Shown here one piece after another: positions 1-11,800 of a DNA stretch of 64,000 nucleotides. The position numbers were made by a program, and so were the translations under genes. The notes beneath the pieces are model-generated. The model worked only from the letters and a program-made list of their open reading frames with translations, made no database searches and had not been told where the DNA came from. Origin of the DNA: Anaeramoeba flamelloides (taxonomy: Eukaryota; Metamonada; Anaeramoebidae); assembly GCA_027625915.1 (NCBI GenBank), contig JANTQA010000032.1, positions 12,726,001 to 12,790,000 of the forward strand, given 5' to 3'. Position 1 is the stretch's first letter, and every line of letters begins with the position of its first letter.

Positions 1-16
1 CCTTAATAAAATTAAG

Positions 17-568
17 CACTATTTTTTTCTGATTAATATTTTTCGAAATTAAGAACATAACTTAATTCAATTAACCACTGTGATAATTTTTTTAGAATAA
101 AAACACTCTCAACTTTTGAATATCGAAAATATTTTTTGAAATGACTGTGCACTTTTTTATTTTTTTTGAAAAATTGGGGTTGAGAAAAGCTTGAAATCAA
201 AGAATAAGTTAATATATTAAATTAGAATGGTTTTCCAGAGAGTTTATCTTATTCGTTTAACTTTTTTTTAATTTTACCATTTAAAACTAAAAAAAACATT
301 TGAAGACCAAATTAGTGCCTTTTGTGAAAAGAAAATTCCCATAATTTAGAATTTGTTTTTGTAAATGAGTTAAAACAAGATAGTGTATTTAAAAATATAC
401 ATAATTTCAAGTTTGAATTCAATGATTTTGGCAAAAAATGTTTTCAAGAAAAAGTTAAATTGAAACTTTATTTATTTTTATTTTATCATTTTGTTTTTTT
501 AATTGTATTAATGGAAAGTATTTGATCAGTTTTTCATTTTTAGTGTTTTTTGGGTAGTAGGGACATAT
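17..568. repeat. Interspersed repeat R7, copy 1
   Basis: About 550 bases that reappear in inverted orientation at 22810-23366 inside the Arf gene intron. Shared blocks include the start (GCACTATTTTTTTCTG), the stretch ending AAATATTTTTTGAAATGACTG near 120-145, and the far end around TTTTTTGGGTAGTAGGGACAT near 546-566. Similarity stops abruptly at both ends, which supports a discrete inserted unit. I see no coding capacity. It is probably a non-autonomous transposon copy of unknown superfamily. Confidence 0.7.
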
Positions 569-1227
569 CAAATTAAGATGAATATTACCACTGACGAAAT
601 CAGAACCTATTGTTTGTATTTCAAAATATGTTCATATTAAAATATTTTCCAAAAAATGAAAAAAAAATTCACATCTTTTTTGTAGAAAACGAGGTACGGC
701 CAATTTCAATAAAAAAGGGAGAATATTTGAAGGATGTAAACAATTTTTTAAATAATAAAATGTGGTTATTGGGTTTTCGTTCTTTTTGAAATTCTATCTA
801 GATTAAACCCCCTTAGAGGAAATATTTTTGATCAAAATACAAAAAAATACTCTAACTACTTTTCACACCTAAAAAATATCACATATAAAATTTAGATCAG
901 AAAATTTGAAATCTTTTTTGAAAGTAATAACTTACAAATAAACAAATTGAATTATTACAAACAATCAATTTATGACGAAGAACAATTTTGAACAGTTATA
1001 TTAGAATTAAGTTTAATTAAGATCGTTTAAAATAAATTTGCCACACTTTTTTGGAAATAGCTTACACTTCTTCCTCAATAATAATAATAACCCTATTTTT
1101 TTTTTTTTTTCTATTATCGAAAGTAATAGACTTTTCGACATACTTGGTTAACATTTAGGTAAAAGAAATCAATTACACAAAACCCAATGTTTCAGTATAA
1201 TGCTTAATTGTGGTAAAAACCTTTTTT

Positions 1228-1480
1228 TGCTTGTATTTGAATAATAAATAGGAATAAATTTTCAATTTCATTTTACTTATTTTTCTTTTTCATATAGTTT
1301 TATATAATGGAAGAAATAGATTGTAATTTGTGATCTCTATTTCTTGCTTGTTACTCTTTTATTCCGTATATATTGGGTGAATGAAGAATACTAAATGAAA
1401 GGAATAATGAAGTATTGAGAAAAAGATAGCCATATGAAAATTCGTTCCTATTTAGTATGCAAATACCAGTATAGACACTA
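1228..1480. repeat. Small inverted-repeat element R8, copy 1 (diverged)
   Basis: It begins with a TATTTGAATAATAAATAGGAAT-like edge and ends with the complementary form near 1450-1475. The middle shares GATTGTAATTTGTGATCTCT with copies at 22368, 23495, 25606 and 58268. About 250 bases long and non-coding. The remaining DNA of 570-1860 (outside this copy) shows no gene; no PROPPIN exon could be recognised there. Confidence 0.55.
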
Positions 1481-1917
1481 TTACAAAAAGTTTTTGGTTT
1501 ATTTTGTCAAGGAATTCACATAAAAAATCTTTGAATGTCGAGGTTTAGTATTGATCGAAGGTGTGCTTATTCTGGTATTGTTTAGGGAAAATGATTAAAA
1601 AAATATTAAAAAGGTTGGCGCTCTGGCTAGGATTCTTTTTTTGAAACAGTCCCTCAAATTGAATAGAAAATGTAAATTATTGAAACAAATGTATTTGTAG
1701 TTTGTTTGTCAACGAGAGATCGTATGGAGTAATTTTTTTTTTATCATAATAAATCTTGAATATTCGTTGGCTAAGATTGTAAGATTCTGAAAGGTTTGCT
1801 AATAAATATTGATGTTCTCTTAATTTTTTTTTTATTGTTGTGTTCTTGAGGAGAGTAATCTATTTTAGCGACTTAAAAAAAATAAAAAAACAAAGAGTTG
1901 GTTGTTTTTTTTGTTAC

Positions 1918-2478
1918 CTTTTGAGTTTTGATAAGTTTCATAATCTTTAATTGGTTCCAAATCCTTCAAGTTAATTATTTGTGTTTGCTGTTGATTCACT
2001 ACAAGTAAAATATCTTCACGAACATGTAAGGATTCAACTGGACTGGTAAAGCATAACTCTGCAATGATTTTAGATTTTTGATCATCCCAAATAAAGACCT
2101 GTTTTTTGGAAAATTGTTTTGTTCCATTGCCAACAAAAAACATAAGTTCAGATCGATACAGCAATTGAACTTTACCAAACCGGTACTTGTCAAAATCTTT
2201 TTTATTTTGAAGTATCAAGTTTTGTTTTTATTATTAAATCGTAAAAATTGTTGGGATGAAAGATAGGTTATAAAGAAAAAAAAAAAAAAAAAAAAAAAAA
2301 TTGTTAGTTTGAAAAAGGATAAAAGTCAGAAATCAAGCAACAAACTTCTTTCTACGTGTTTCGCATATTGATCACACTTAAATACCCGAAAACCTTTCTT
2401 AATCACACAAGCAAAAAATGTTGTATCTTGGTTAAAAGAAATAGAAACGATTTGCTTTGCTAATTCTTTTAGTGACAT
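1918..2478 (-). CDS. Atg18/WIPI-family PROPPIN, 5' two exons (partial)
   Basis: Autophagy-type beta-propeller protein that would bind PI3P or PI(3,5)P2 on membranes. Exon 1 is 2346-2478 (ATG at 2478) and exon 2 is 1918-2196, both in phase 1; together they give 137 residues. Exon 1 reads like the first blade of the family (ISFNQD, then FFACVIKKGFRVFKCD). Exon 2 has the typical FIWDDQKSKIIAEL, then FTSPVESLHV, and ends ETYQNSKG, matching the family's VWDD...ELSFRS...ETxxNPKG order. The donor of exon 1 is GTTTGT and that of exon 2 GTAACA; the exon 2 acceptor is preceded by A-rich DNA, not a pyrimidine tract. The remaining blades, including the lipid-binding FRRG motif, must lie left of the window or be lost: no further exon is visible in 1-1915. 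The family call is firm; which paralogue (Atg18, WIPI1-4) cannot be told. Confidence 0.85.
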
Positions 2479-2754
2479 GGAGGATTGAGATTTGGATGTT
2501 AAAAAGAACGAGAAGGTGAAATTTTAAAAAATGAGATCACTTTGAACAAAAATGATTTAGAGTGATTAAGATCTCTAAGTAATCTTTGGTATGAAATGAA
2601 ACAAGGAAATTGATAAACCAAAAAATCGTTTTTTAACCAAAATAAAATTACACTGGTTAATTCTGAAAATATCTATGAGTGTGAATAAGGGTTGGGTGAG
2701 GAATAGAATATTAAATTCCTTGTTTTACTATAACTTGTGGATCTTTTTTGAAGA

Positions 2755-3230
2755 TACTATTATTAAAATAATGGATGTCGAATTGTTTAATTCTATGTTT
2801 CAAAATAAAAAGTATGTTTTTTTGTTCTGAAGACCTAAATATCAACAGATCAGTGAGCCTAACAATAATCATAAACAAATATGGGACTGATTTTTAAAGT
2901 TCTAGTATTGAAAAAGAAATTATAAAAATAAAAGATCAAATTGAAAAATTTATCTTTAAAAAATTGAGTAAATTTTTGAGAATTTTTATCATCAAAAAAA
3001 AAATAACAATTTCATAAGAATTGAAAATAATTATTAACAAATAACAATTCAATTTCTAATTAAAATTTACTTTAAATATCAGGCGATTTCGCTTCAAAAT
3101 TGATTTGAACTTAGATTTACTACTAGATAGTTAATTGTATTTTACTTTGGAACAAGAAGATAAAAACAATTTCAGATTTTATTTTGAAAAACAGATTATA
3201 TTCTTTGGGAACACTTTATTTTGGTCACTG
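2755..3230. mobile_element. R3 inverted-repeat element, diverged copy
   Basis: Non-coding unit of about 475 bases sharing a left part (TTTCAAAATAAAAAG, then a poly-T/TTGTT block), a middle (GAACTTAGATTTACTACTAG) and a right end (CACTTTATTTTGGTCACTG) with better copies at 6866-7340 and 40999-41477. The terminal repeat is of the CAGTGATCAAAATAAAGCGTG type. It is degenerate at the left end. Probably a Tc1/mariner-like non-autonomous element. Confidence 0.6.
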
Positions 3231-3293
3231 AATTTTATGAATTACTATTTTTAATATTTCAAGGTGCAAAGTTCTAAATGAATTCATCACATA

Positions 3294-3532
3294 CAGTCAG
3301 TTTCAAATTTGAGGTACAAACATTCAACCAAATTTAAGGCACACAAAAATCACAAATTAAGGCACAAAATTTTGATTCTAGTAAAATAAATTGTAAAAAA
3401 AAAATTCCAAAATCAGGATTTCAAGTAAAATAATTTGTTAAAAAAAATTTTTAAAAAAATGTACTTTATTTTGAAATATTTTTGTACCTTGAATTTTGTT
3501 GAAAGCTTGTGTCTTAAAAGTGGAACTGACTG
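3294..3532. mobile_element. R2 foldback MITE, copy 1 (TA target site)
   Basis: Begins TA|CAGTCAGTTTC and ends GGAACTGACTG|TA, so a TA duplication brackets 239 bases. The arms both carry GGCACAAA and AAATTTAAGGCAC-like blocks in inverted orientation. Same family as the cleaner palindrome at 45821-46016. No open frame. TA duplication with CAGT ends fits a Tc1/mariner-related MITE (family knowledge). Confidence 0.8.
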
Positions 3533-3534
3533 TA

Positions 3535-5260
3535 TATTCTAAATTTCCCACTTTAATTTTTTTCAAAATGAATCCTATTTTTTATCAAAATATCAAGTAT
3601 ATTTTTTTTTTGTTAGTATGGTGTTTTATTAGCTTTTTTTAATATTAGTATGAATACAGATCTTACTTTGCATAAAATAATAATTATAAGTGGTGGATAT
3701 TTGTGAAGAAATAATTCAATTTTATTAAATCTTTGTATATAAAATATCCATTAACCGGACCTAAAGGGGGTATTAATTCGATAAAACTATACTTAAGTGT
3801 GTTTTTAATATCTTATGTTCTATTTTTTGAAAGTAGAACCAAAAAATTGTAACAAAAAAATAATAAATTATTTGCGAAAATAATTTATTTGAATATTTCA
3901 ATAAAAGATCAGATTCACCTTATCAAAACATGGTGATTGGTTTTTATATTGAGTCAGAAGAACTCATTCATGACATCCCATTTAATAAGTCTAAGATATT
4001 TAGTTCATTTTCCTAAGATAGATTTCTTCTAAATTTCCAGAAAATTTAATTACTACACCACATTTCAATATTGTTTAATATGTCAAATTTCAATTTTTGA
4101 AAAAAAAAAACTTTGAAAAGAATTCCAAATTCCAAAAAAACAAATTATTCAAAAAAAAAATTATTTTTTCTTCAATAATATTCTCAAATAGTTAAAATTC
4201 TTCGATTATTTGGAAATTGTTTTAGAAAAGTAGAAAAACATATTATTTTGGTTTAATCTAGTTATTGTAGTTTTTTTGTAACCGTATATATTTGAAATAG
4301 AAACGATTTTGTAACATTCATGATATAAAAATAGATCATTTGAAAATAGAAAAAAATGAAAAAAAAAGCTCTTAAGGATTTCAAAAAGAAATGAAGAAAG
4401 ACACTTCAAAACCAAAATAAATGTTTTCAAAAATATGATTAAAACCAATTTAAATTGATAATCAGGTATCTCTACTTGTTACTTTTTTCCTAGACAATCA
4501 CCATATATTCATTGTTGATATTTGGAGATCGATCTTAGATCAAATATTGGTTTATTTTTGATTGGGGGTTATATACACATAAAAATTAATTTTTTTTTCT
4601 CTTTCAGTATAATTTATTTCGTCCCAAGAACGAGATCTTTAAAAAAAAGTAACTGATCTAAAAAAATTTCAAAATTCTATTACAAAAAAGGGTATAAATA
4701 ATTTTCAGTTTTGGCTATACTTCAACTTATTATTATCCACTTTATCTGAAAATATATTTATACATTTACCGATAAATATATGTTATTTTATTTTTTCTTT
4801 GAGAAAAATTTATAATTGGGTAAATAATAAAATAAATAAAACAAGTAAAAGATTTAAAAAAAAATAAATAATGAAAAAATTGACCTAAAAAGGATAAATA
4901 AAAAAGTATATTTTCGATTTTATAAAAAGAATTCAACAATTTTTTTTTATTGGACTAATTATCAAAATGAAGAAATAATAAATTTTATTAAAGAAGGAAA
5001 TATTTGATTTATTTGTAGATCTAGGGATGAAGGAACACCCTTAAATTATAAACCAAATCTTAGAAAAAAAAATTGAAAAATTGGATGGGAGAATGAATTC
5101 ATATATACAACAAAATCAACAATTAAAGAATCATTTCAAATAAATTAATTGATGTAGATCTGAAAAATAAAGTATCATTTATCATATATTTTTTTAAATT
5201 TTCTCTGGAGAAAAACAAACATAGAAATTATTCATAATAATCACTCCTTATAAGTCTTTT
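3535..5260. other. Intergenic, no gene recognised
   Basis: AT-rich, with frequent stops in all frames. The only trace is near 5015-5060, where the minus strand resembles the GDPL block of the LINE relic at 14832-14850 (shared ATTTAAGGG followed by a TCCTTC/CCTCTT-like stretch). That similarity is short and may be chance. Confidence 0.4.
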
Positions 5261-5261
5261 A

Positions 5262-5706
5262 TGTTGATTAATGATAAAGAAAATTATTATCATTTAATGA
5301 AATTTAGAACTAAAAATATAGAAATTGGTAGGTTTTTAACTACGTTTTATTGAGTGTTGTAAAGGGTTGTAGAGTGCCGTAGGGTGCCGTAGGGTGCTTA
5401 GGTTTTTTTTTTTTAATTTCAGAAATTAAAAGAATTTAGTAAGATCAAAGTTTTTTCACTATAATTTTGAATTTAGGAATAGCTAATGGTGTTTTTTTTA
5501 AATTTTTGAAATTAAATGAAATTTTCAAAAAATTTTCTTTTTATTTCATAAAGTTAAAAAAAAAAAACAACTGTTTTCTTGGAGTTTACTAATTTATTTC
5601 TTAAATCTATTGATTTTCGAAATAAACTGAAAAAACAAGGAATTAAAAGAATTGAGTAAATTCTATGATTTTATCCAATTCTTTTTTATTTAAAAAAACT
5701 AAATAC
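5262..5706. repeat. R1 hairpin/decamer repeat, copy 1
   Basis: Starts with the family edge TAATGATAAAGAAAATTAT, then a 10-base-period array at about 5343-5398 built on GCCGTAGGGT and GTTGTAGAGT, then an AGGTTTTTTT block, a palindromic core AAATCTATTGATTTTCGAAA near 5605-5625, and the hairpin stem AAAAGAATTGAGTAAA near 5645. The same order of parts occurs in other copies listed below. Confidence 0.7.
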
Positions 5707-6865
5707 AATAAGATGAAATTACTTTCATTGCTTCAAAATAAAAAAAAACTCTCGAATATTTTAATACGAAGTCATAAGTAAATTTGGCAAGAAGGTTTTA
5801 ATTTTGGAACCTTTTCAGGGTATATTTTAAATTTTAGTTGTGTATAGAAAAAATTTTGCACAAATGACAAACCTATGAAAAAAATAAAATTTTAATGTTT
5901 AGATAGATGTCTTGACTTAATGGTCTAGTAATTACTGTAGAAAAATAATTTTCTGAAATCGAAAAAAAAGTTTTTTCTAATTTCTATGTGTATCTAATAA
6001 CAATCAAAAATTAATAACTAATATTGTCCGATTGATCTCTAAATAACATCAATCAAAAACGTTAACATTTTTAGAAACTAGTGCCAAAGAGTGTCACTTA
6101 ATGTCCAATTTAAGCAGTTATGAATTAATTTTTGAAAACAGATGTGTTGGTTTTGAAGTGTAACTCTTTTGTTCCTTTTTGAGATCTCTAAGATTTTTTT
6201 TTTTATTTTTTACTATTTTCAAATGAGTTATTTGTTTTTCATGAAAGTTACAAAATCCTTACCTTGTGAAATAAAAAGAGCTGCAATATAAACACAAATT
6301 CGATTAGATCAAATTAAATTGATTTTATGCTTAAAGTAAATGATTTGTTTTAAATTGAAGAAATTTACACATTTGGAAATTTTAAAAATAAAGAAACAAG
6401 TAATTTTTTCTTTTATAATTTGATTTATTTGAAATTGAGAATACAGTTTAACTTTTTTTATTATTTGAATTTTTTAATCTTTGAAGATTATGTGATTTTT
6501 TTTTTTTGTTTATTTGAAATTTTGAAATTGAGAATCCGTTTTATTTTTGTTTTTGTGAAATTGAGAATGTATTTAAACTTTTTTTTTCTATTGCCTTTTT
6601 TCTGTCAATGAGATCCTAAGAATTTTTGTTTTTATATTTACATTTTATCAATCAAAAGAATCTAATTTCATAATACTATTTTTGGTTTCAAGTCACTCCT
6701 TAAGTATGGGACAAAACCAATGTAAAAATAGTAGAGCCTAAAGACTCTTTTAAAGTTAATAAACGTGTTGTTAATTATAAAAATAATTCTTCTCAACGAT
6801 AAATCCTGATAGTTCCGACAATATTTAAAGTTTTAGTGCTTGATGTTTGTGGAAATAATACTTTA
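5707..6865. other. Intergenic, no gene recognised
   Basis: AT-rich DNA. Around 6080-6170 a GTGCCAAAGAGTGTCACTT block loosely resembles 20900-20990 (GTGCCAAGGAGTGGCACTT), suggesting one more low-copy repeat. The open stretch at 6420-6611 is phenylalanine/leucine-rich translation of T runs and not a credible gene. Confidence 0.35.
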
Positions 6866-7340
6866 GTCAAAATAAACTGTGCAAAAAATTTTAATGCGTG
6901 TTTCATAATAAAAAGCTTGTTTTTTTGTTATAGTTGACCAATACATTAACCAATCAAAGAAACCAATAATAAACCCTAAAAAAATATGGTATTGGTTTCT
7001 ATAAGTTTTATTATTTAAAAAGAAATTCTAAAAATTCAGGATTAAATTGCAAAATTTCTCTCAAAAAATAGAGTAAATTTTTTTGAAAATTATAATCAAT
7101 CAAAAAAACAAAAAATTTCATAAAAAAATTATCAATATTATGGAAAATTTTCAACTATTTGCATGAATAATTTAAATTTTACTGAAAATAACCAGACCTT
7201 TACTTTCAAAATTGATTTGAACTTAGGTATACTATTAGTTAGTAGATCGGATGTTGCCTTGGTACAAGAATAAAAAAAAGCTCGGATAATATTTTGAAAC
7301 ACGGATTATAGTCGTTGTGCACGCTTTATTTTGATCACTG
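6866..7340. mobile_element. R3 inverted-repeat element, good copy
   Basis: Left end TA|GTCAAAATAAACTGTGCA, right end TGCACGCTTTATTTTGATCACTG|TA. The flanking TA pair and complementary ends define about 475 bases. The inside shares long blocks with 2755-3230 and, inverted, with 40999-41477 (ACCAATACATTAACCAATCAAAG, written in part; GAACTTAGGTATACTATTAG). No transposase is encoded, so it would be moved in trans. Confidence 0.8.
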
Positions 7341-7346
7341 TATGTG

Positions 7347-8098
7347 TAGAAAAATTTAATCCGTTTTTCAAAATAAAAAGCCTTTTTTTTGTTATAGAAT
7401 ATCAAAGCATTAACTGATCAAAGAAACCGACAATAAACTATACTGTTAATTACAAAATAAAAAGATCAAATTTTCATTCAGCTTTCCAAAAAAAAAAGCT
7501 AAAATTAAAATAAATCATCGAAAACCCAATTTCTAAAAGGTAAAATGAATAATTTAAATTAATTTTAAGAATTGGAAATTTGAAATGTTATATGATTTAA
7601 GTTATCTTTTTTTGATAAGCAGAATGAAAATTTTCTTCCATTTATTTTGAGACAAATAGTAAATTATTAATTTCCCTTTTTCAAATTGGTGACTTTGATT
7701 ACCTATTTTATTACTTGGAATGTTCTTTTTGGAAATATAACTGAAAATTTTGATCTTTTTGTTGTACAATTTACACTGAGTAAATATATGCTAATTTCTT
7801 AAAGTTCTACTATTCAAATTGAAACTCTAAAAATTAAAGTATCAAATGACAATTATCTCAAAAAATAGAGGTAATTTTAGTTTAAATTTTTATTTACCCA
7901 CAAAAAACTTTCAATTTTATAAAATTGGTAACAAATTTCCTAATTAAATTTTAAATTCAAAAAACAGATCAAGTTAGAACCTTCAAAACTGATTTGAACT
8001 TATGTATACTTTTAACAAGAGAATTATATAATTCATTTAAATCAAAAAAAAGTAATATATTTTGAAGTACAGATTATAGGCTTGAGGACGAATTATAT
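7347..8098. mobile_element. R3-related copy interrupted by other DNA
   Basis: Abuts the preceding copy. The left part (TTTTTCAAAATAAAAAGCC, TTGTTATAGA, CATTAACTGATCAAAGAAACC) and the right part (GAACTTATGTATACTTTTAAC, ATTTTGAAGTACAGATTATAGGC in part) match the R3 left and right halves, with roughly 350-400 unrelated bases between. It looks like an old copy split by an insertion. Confidence 0.5.
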
Positions 8099-8870
8099 TG
8101 AGCAAAGTCTTACTTTTATGTTTTTTATTTTGATTTTCTTTCTGAAACATATTTCTCAAATAAAACAAAAAAATATGCACAATTTATAAATCCAACGATA
8201 AAAGTCAGGAATAGAAAATATCGTTTTCTTTTGAGTGTCCTTTTTTATCATTTATCAAATAATTTTTCTCAAAATTAAAATTCTTTTTGATCATCAAAAG
8301 TTTTTCAATTATGTTTTTTTTCTCCTGGAAAAGATGACAATTAACTTGTATGTGAGATAAATTTCGAAAAATAATAAGAAATTTGAAATAAAGATTGAAA
8401 ATTGAAAAAAAAAAAGGTAAAAAAGATTAAAAGTTCCCTTCTCGAGTTTTTTTAATTCAGTGTCGAACAGAGGAATATGATTCGTTTAAAACTCAAGAAA
8501 GATGTAAATTAGTTGATTTTCTGTAAGAAAAAATGTCAAACATTTCTGGAATTTATGGTTAAAAGGAAAAAGATTCTAGTTGAAGAAATCAAATTTTTCT
8601 TTTAACCCTTAACCGAAAAAGAAAAACAAGATCTTCATTTTCATACTTTGAAAAAAATCTTTTTGTGTGAAATTTCTCAACAAATCAATCACAATAATAA
8701 CCGAAAGCAAAAGACAACTAGACAAAGTCAAAGAATTAGAATATATTCTAGATGATCTGATCAAATTTATTTTTTGAGTAAAACAACAATAATTTCCATT
8801 TATTTTTTTATAAATAGATTTTTTTGTTAAAAAAAAAAAGCAATTCCGGCAAAAAAATTCAACATTTTTT

Positions 8871-11800
8871 ATGACGACAATCTCTTCTCCGAAATTATTG
8901 AGTTTGAAAACAACACCACGCCAAAAACAAAGAAGCACAGAAGTGGTTTTAGAACGAACAGACTCCATGGGGAAGCAGGCGAAAAAGAAAAAACTTGATC
9001 GAATAAAAAAAGATCGAAAAATGTTGGTAAAGTGGGCCAAAACAATTTTGAAATGCGAACATTTTATTGAAGAAGATTTGTTTGATGCTAGTGGGGTATT
9101 TTTGTTGAACATTTTAAATTTAGTTGCCCCAACACAAAAACTGGAGTTCCAGAGGATTAACATTAAAACAACACAAATCCAAGACAATTTAAAAGAATAC
9201 CAGCAAACATTAGTCGATGTTTTCCAGTACAAAAAGGAGCTTCTATTTGGAATCTTGGAGGTCAGTGGGCACCCTTTAAAGGCGTATGATTTATTTATCC
9301 CGTCGTTAGTCTTTTTAAAGAATCAGGTTGAAAAAAAAGGGCAACGAGTAGATTTAACAAAGACGACAAGGAAGATCAGGATTCTAAAAACAGACTTAGA
9401 TCCAAATGATCAAATTAACACTTATTTGTTGAAAAAGGATGGCAACTCAACCAAGAAATCTTTGATAATTAAGAACATTTGGTTTGATTGGGAAGGTGGG
9501 GAATCTGGGGAACAAGACCAATGGCTGATTCCAAAGAGTTCTTCTGACGATGAGTCTGATGAAGAGGAAAGGGAAAAAAGAAAAATTATGCAGGCCAAAA
9601 AAGAGAAAAAAAGGCAATTGGAGAGGGAAAAATTAATGTACAGCCGTAATATATTCAAAAAAAAAATTCAAAGAGAAAAATCAAAAATCATTGAAAAAGC
9701 ACAAAATAAAACCTTAATGGAATCTATCGATCGGATCAATGATCTGAAGAGAAACAAGAAAAAGAAACACCCCAAATTTAATCATAATCATGATCGGAAA
9801 CAGAAAAAGTACAAAAATGATCAAAAAATTGAAAAAATTAAAAAAACAAAAAGGAGAATCAAAAAAACCAAAAAACCTCAGTCGAATTTGCAACGAAAAA
9901 ATAAATCCCAAATTCTCAAACTAGAAAAAACAATCAAGTATATAAATAAGAAAATAATAAAACTTGATCTTGAAATTGAAAATACAGAAGATCAAATTAA
10001 AATAAACCAAATAGAATTCGAAAAGCAAAAATTGGAAAATAGACACCAAAGGATTGAGAAAAGGTTGGATCAAATCAAAAATAATAACGCCCAACTAATT
10101 TCAAACAATAATTTGAATCTGTCAGAGTTAAAACACCAACGAAGAAAATCTTTTCAAATTCATTCCATGAATAATTTTGCAAATGAGAATGAATGGTCAC
10201 AAGATAAAAAAGATCTAGTTTCTCTTAAAAAAGATAAAAAAGATTTAAATTCCTGTCGAAGAGAATTAGGAATTATTCGAAATGCTAATAAAGAGTTAAA
10301 GGATAAAATTCATTTGATTAGTTCTGAATATGAAAAAGTTGAGAATTTGAACCAAATCCAATTAATTGAAAAGGAAATGAAAATGTTACAATCACAATTC
10401 CAAGAACAACTAAAATCCATCAGACAGCGAGAGTCTCTTTTAATAGATCCTAAACGTAACCAAAGACATTATAAGAATAGGGAAAAGAATGGTAAGAAAA
10501 CTGTATTTAAAAGTAGTAAGATTGATGAGAACAATAAGGAGAAGAAAAATAAAAATGATATGAAAAAGAATGAAAAGAAGACTATTAATTTTAGTAGTAC
10601 GAATGATAAGAATATTAGTAATAATAAGAAGAAAAAGAATAATAAGGAAACTATTGTTATTACTAATGATGATAAGAATAAGAAGAACACGAATGATAAC
10701 AAGAAGAACAGGACTGATAATAAAAAGTACAAGAATGATAAGGATCAGACTTATAATCATAAAAAAAATAAAGAACACCAAAAAGATACAGAAATTTTAC
10801 CTTTAGAAAATCAAAGTAAATTGTTATGCAAACCAACAATAATTCCAAAACAAAAATTAAAGTCAAGTCATGACAAAGAAGAAAAAAAGCAAAAAATTGA
10901 TGATAAAATTTTGCAAATGAAAAGGGAATTATTAAAACAAAAAAACCAATTTCTCAAAAACCATACTAATAAGCTTGTTCAAAATCAACAAGAATTCGGT
11001 GTTAATCCAAATGGAGACAAAGGTATAACAAATAAATTAACTGACCAAAAAAAGATCTTGTCCAATTTAGAAGACCAATTTAAAAATTTACGAGATAATG
11101 TTTTGGAAAAAATTTCTCTTCAAAATTCTGAAAGTTCTTATTCTTCTTTTAGTTATTCGGACGAAAATTATGAACATTCAAATAAAGAATCAAATTCAAA
11201 GTCAATTAATGATAACGATAATGATAATGATAATTATAATGATAATGATAATGTAAATACGAATAGTAGTAGTAATAATTATAATACAAATAATAATAAG
11301 AAAGATAAAGAAAGTGAGAACAATAACAAATTTAATTTTCGAGAAACATCTGACAATAAAGATGGTTTGCATCTAAAGATTTCAAATGATAATATTGATC
11401 CAAATTCAGATAAAGATCAAGAAAACAAACAAAATGATAAAATCATTTTTTTAGAAACTTCTACTGAAAAAAACAACGAACTGGAATTACATTCCATGTC
11501 TGTAAGAACTAGCTCGGATGACAGGGGCGAAAAAGATATGGAAATACCATTTTTAAGTGGAAGTGATGAAAAAGATTTTAATTTTGATGGAAATAACAAA
11601 AACCAAAACCAAAACCAAGAACAAAAATTAAAAAAAAAAGAATCAAAAATAAAATTAACTGGAACAATGGAATTTACAAAAACATTTAAAGAAAGTGGTT
11701 ACCATTGTATTGAACCTGATAAAAATAGTCCATATTTCGATAAAAAATGCGCCCGTCAAGTCTTAAGAAAATATGTTAAGAATAACCAAGATCATAACAT

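Noticed and set aside
4206-4448. Minus-strand 80-codon frame
   Set aside because: Hydrophobic Phe-rich composition from T/A runs; no conserved pattern.
10440-11599. Antisense open frames of 60-113 codons on the minus strand
   Set aside because: Shadows of the A-rich Asn/Lys codons of the plus-strand 1289-residue gene.
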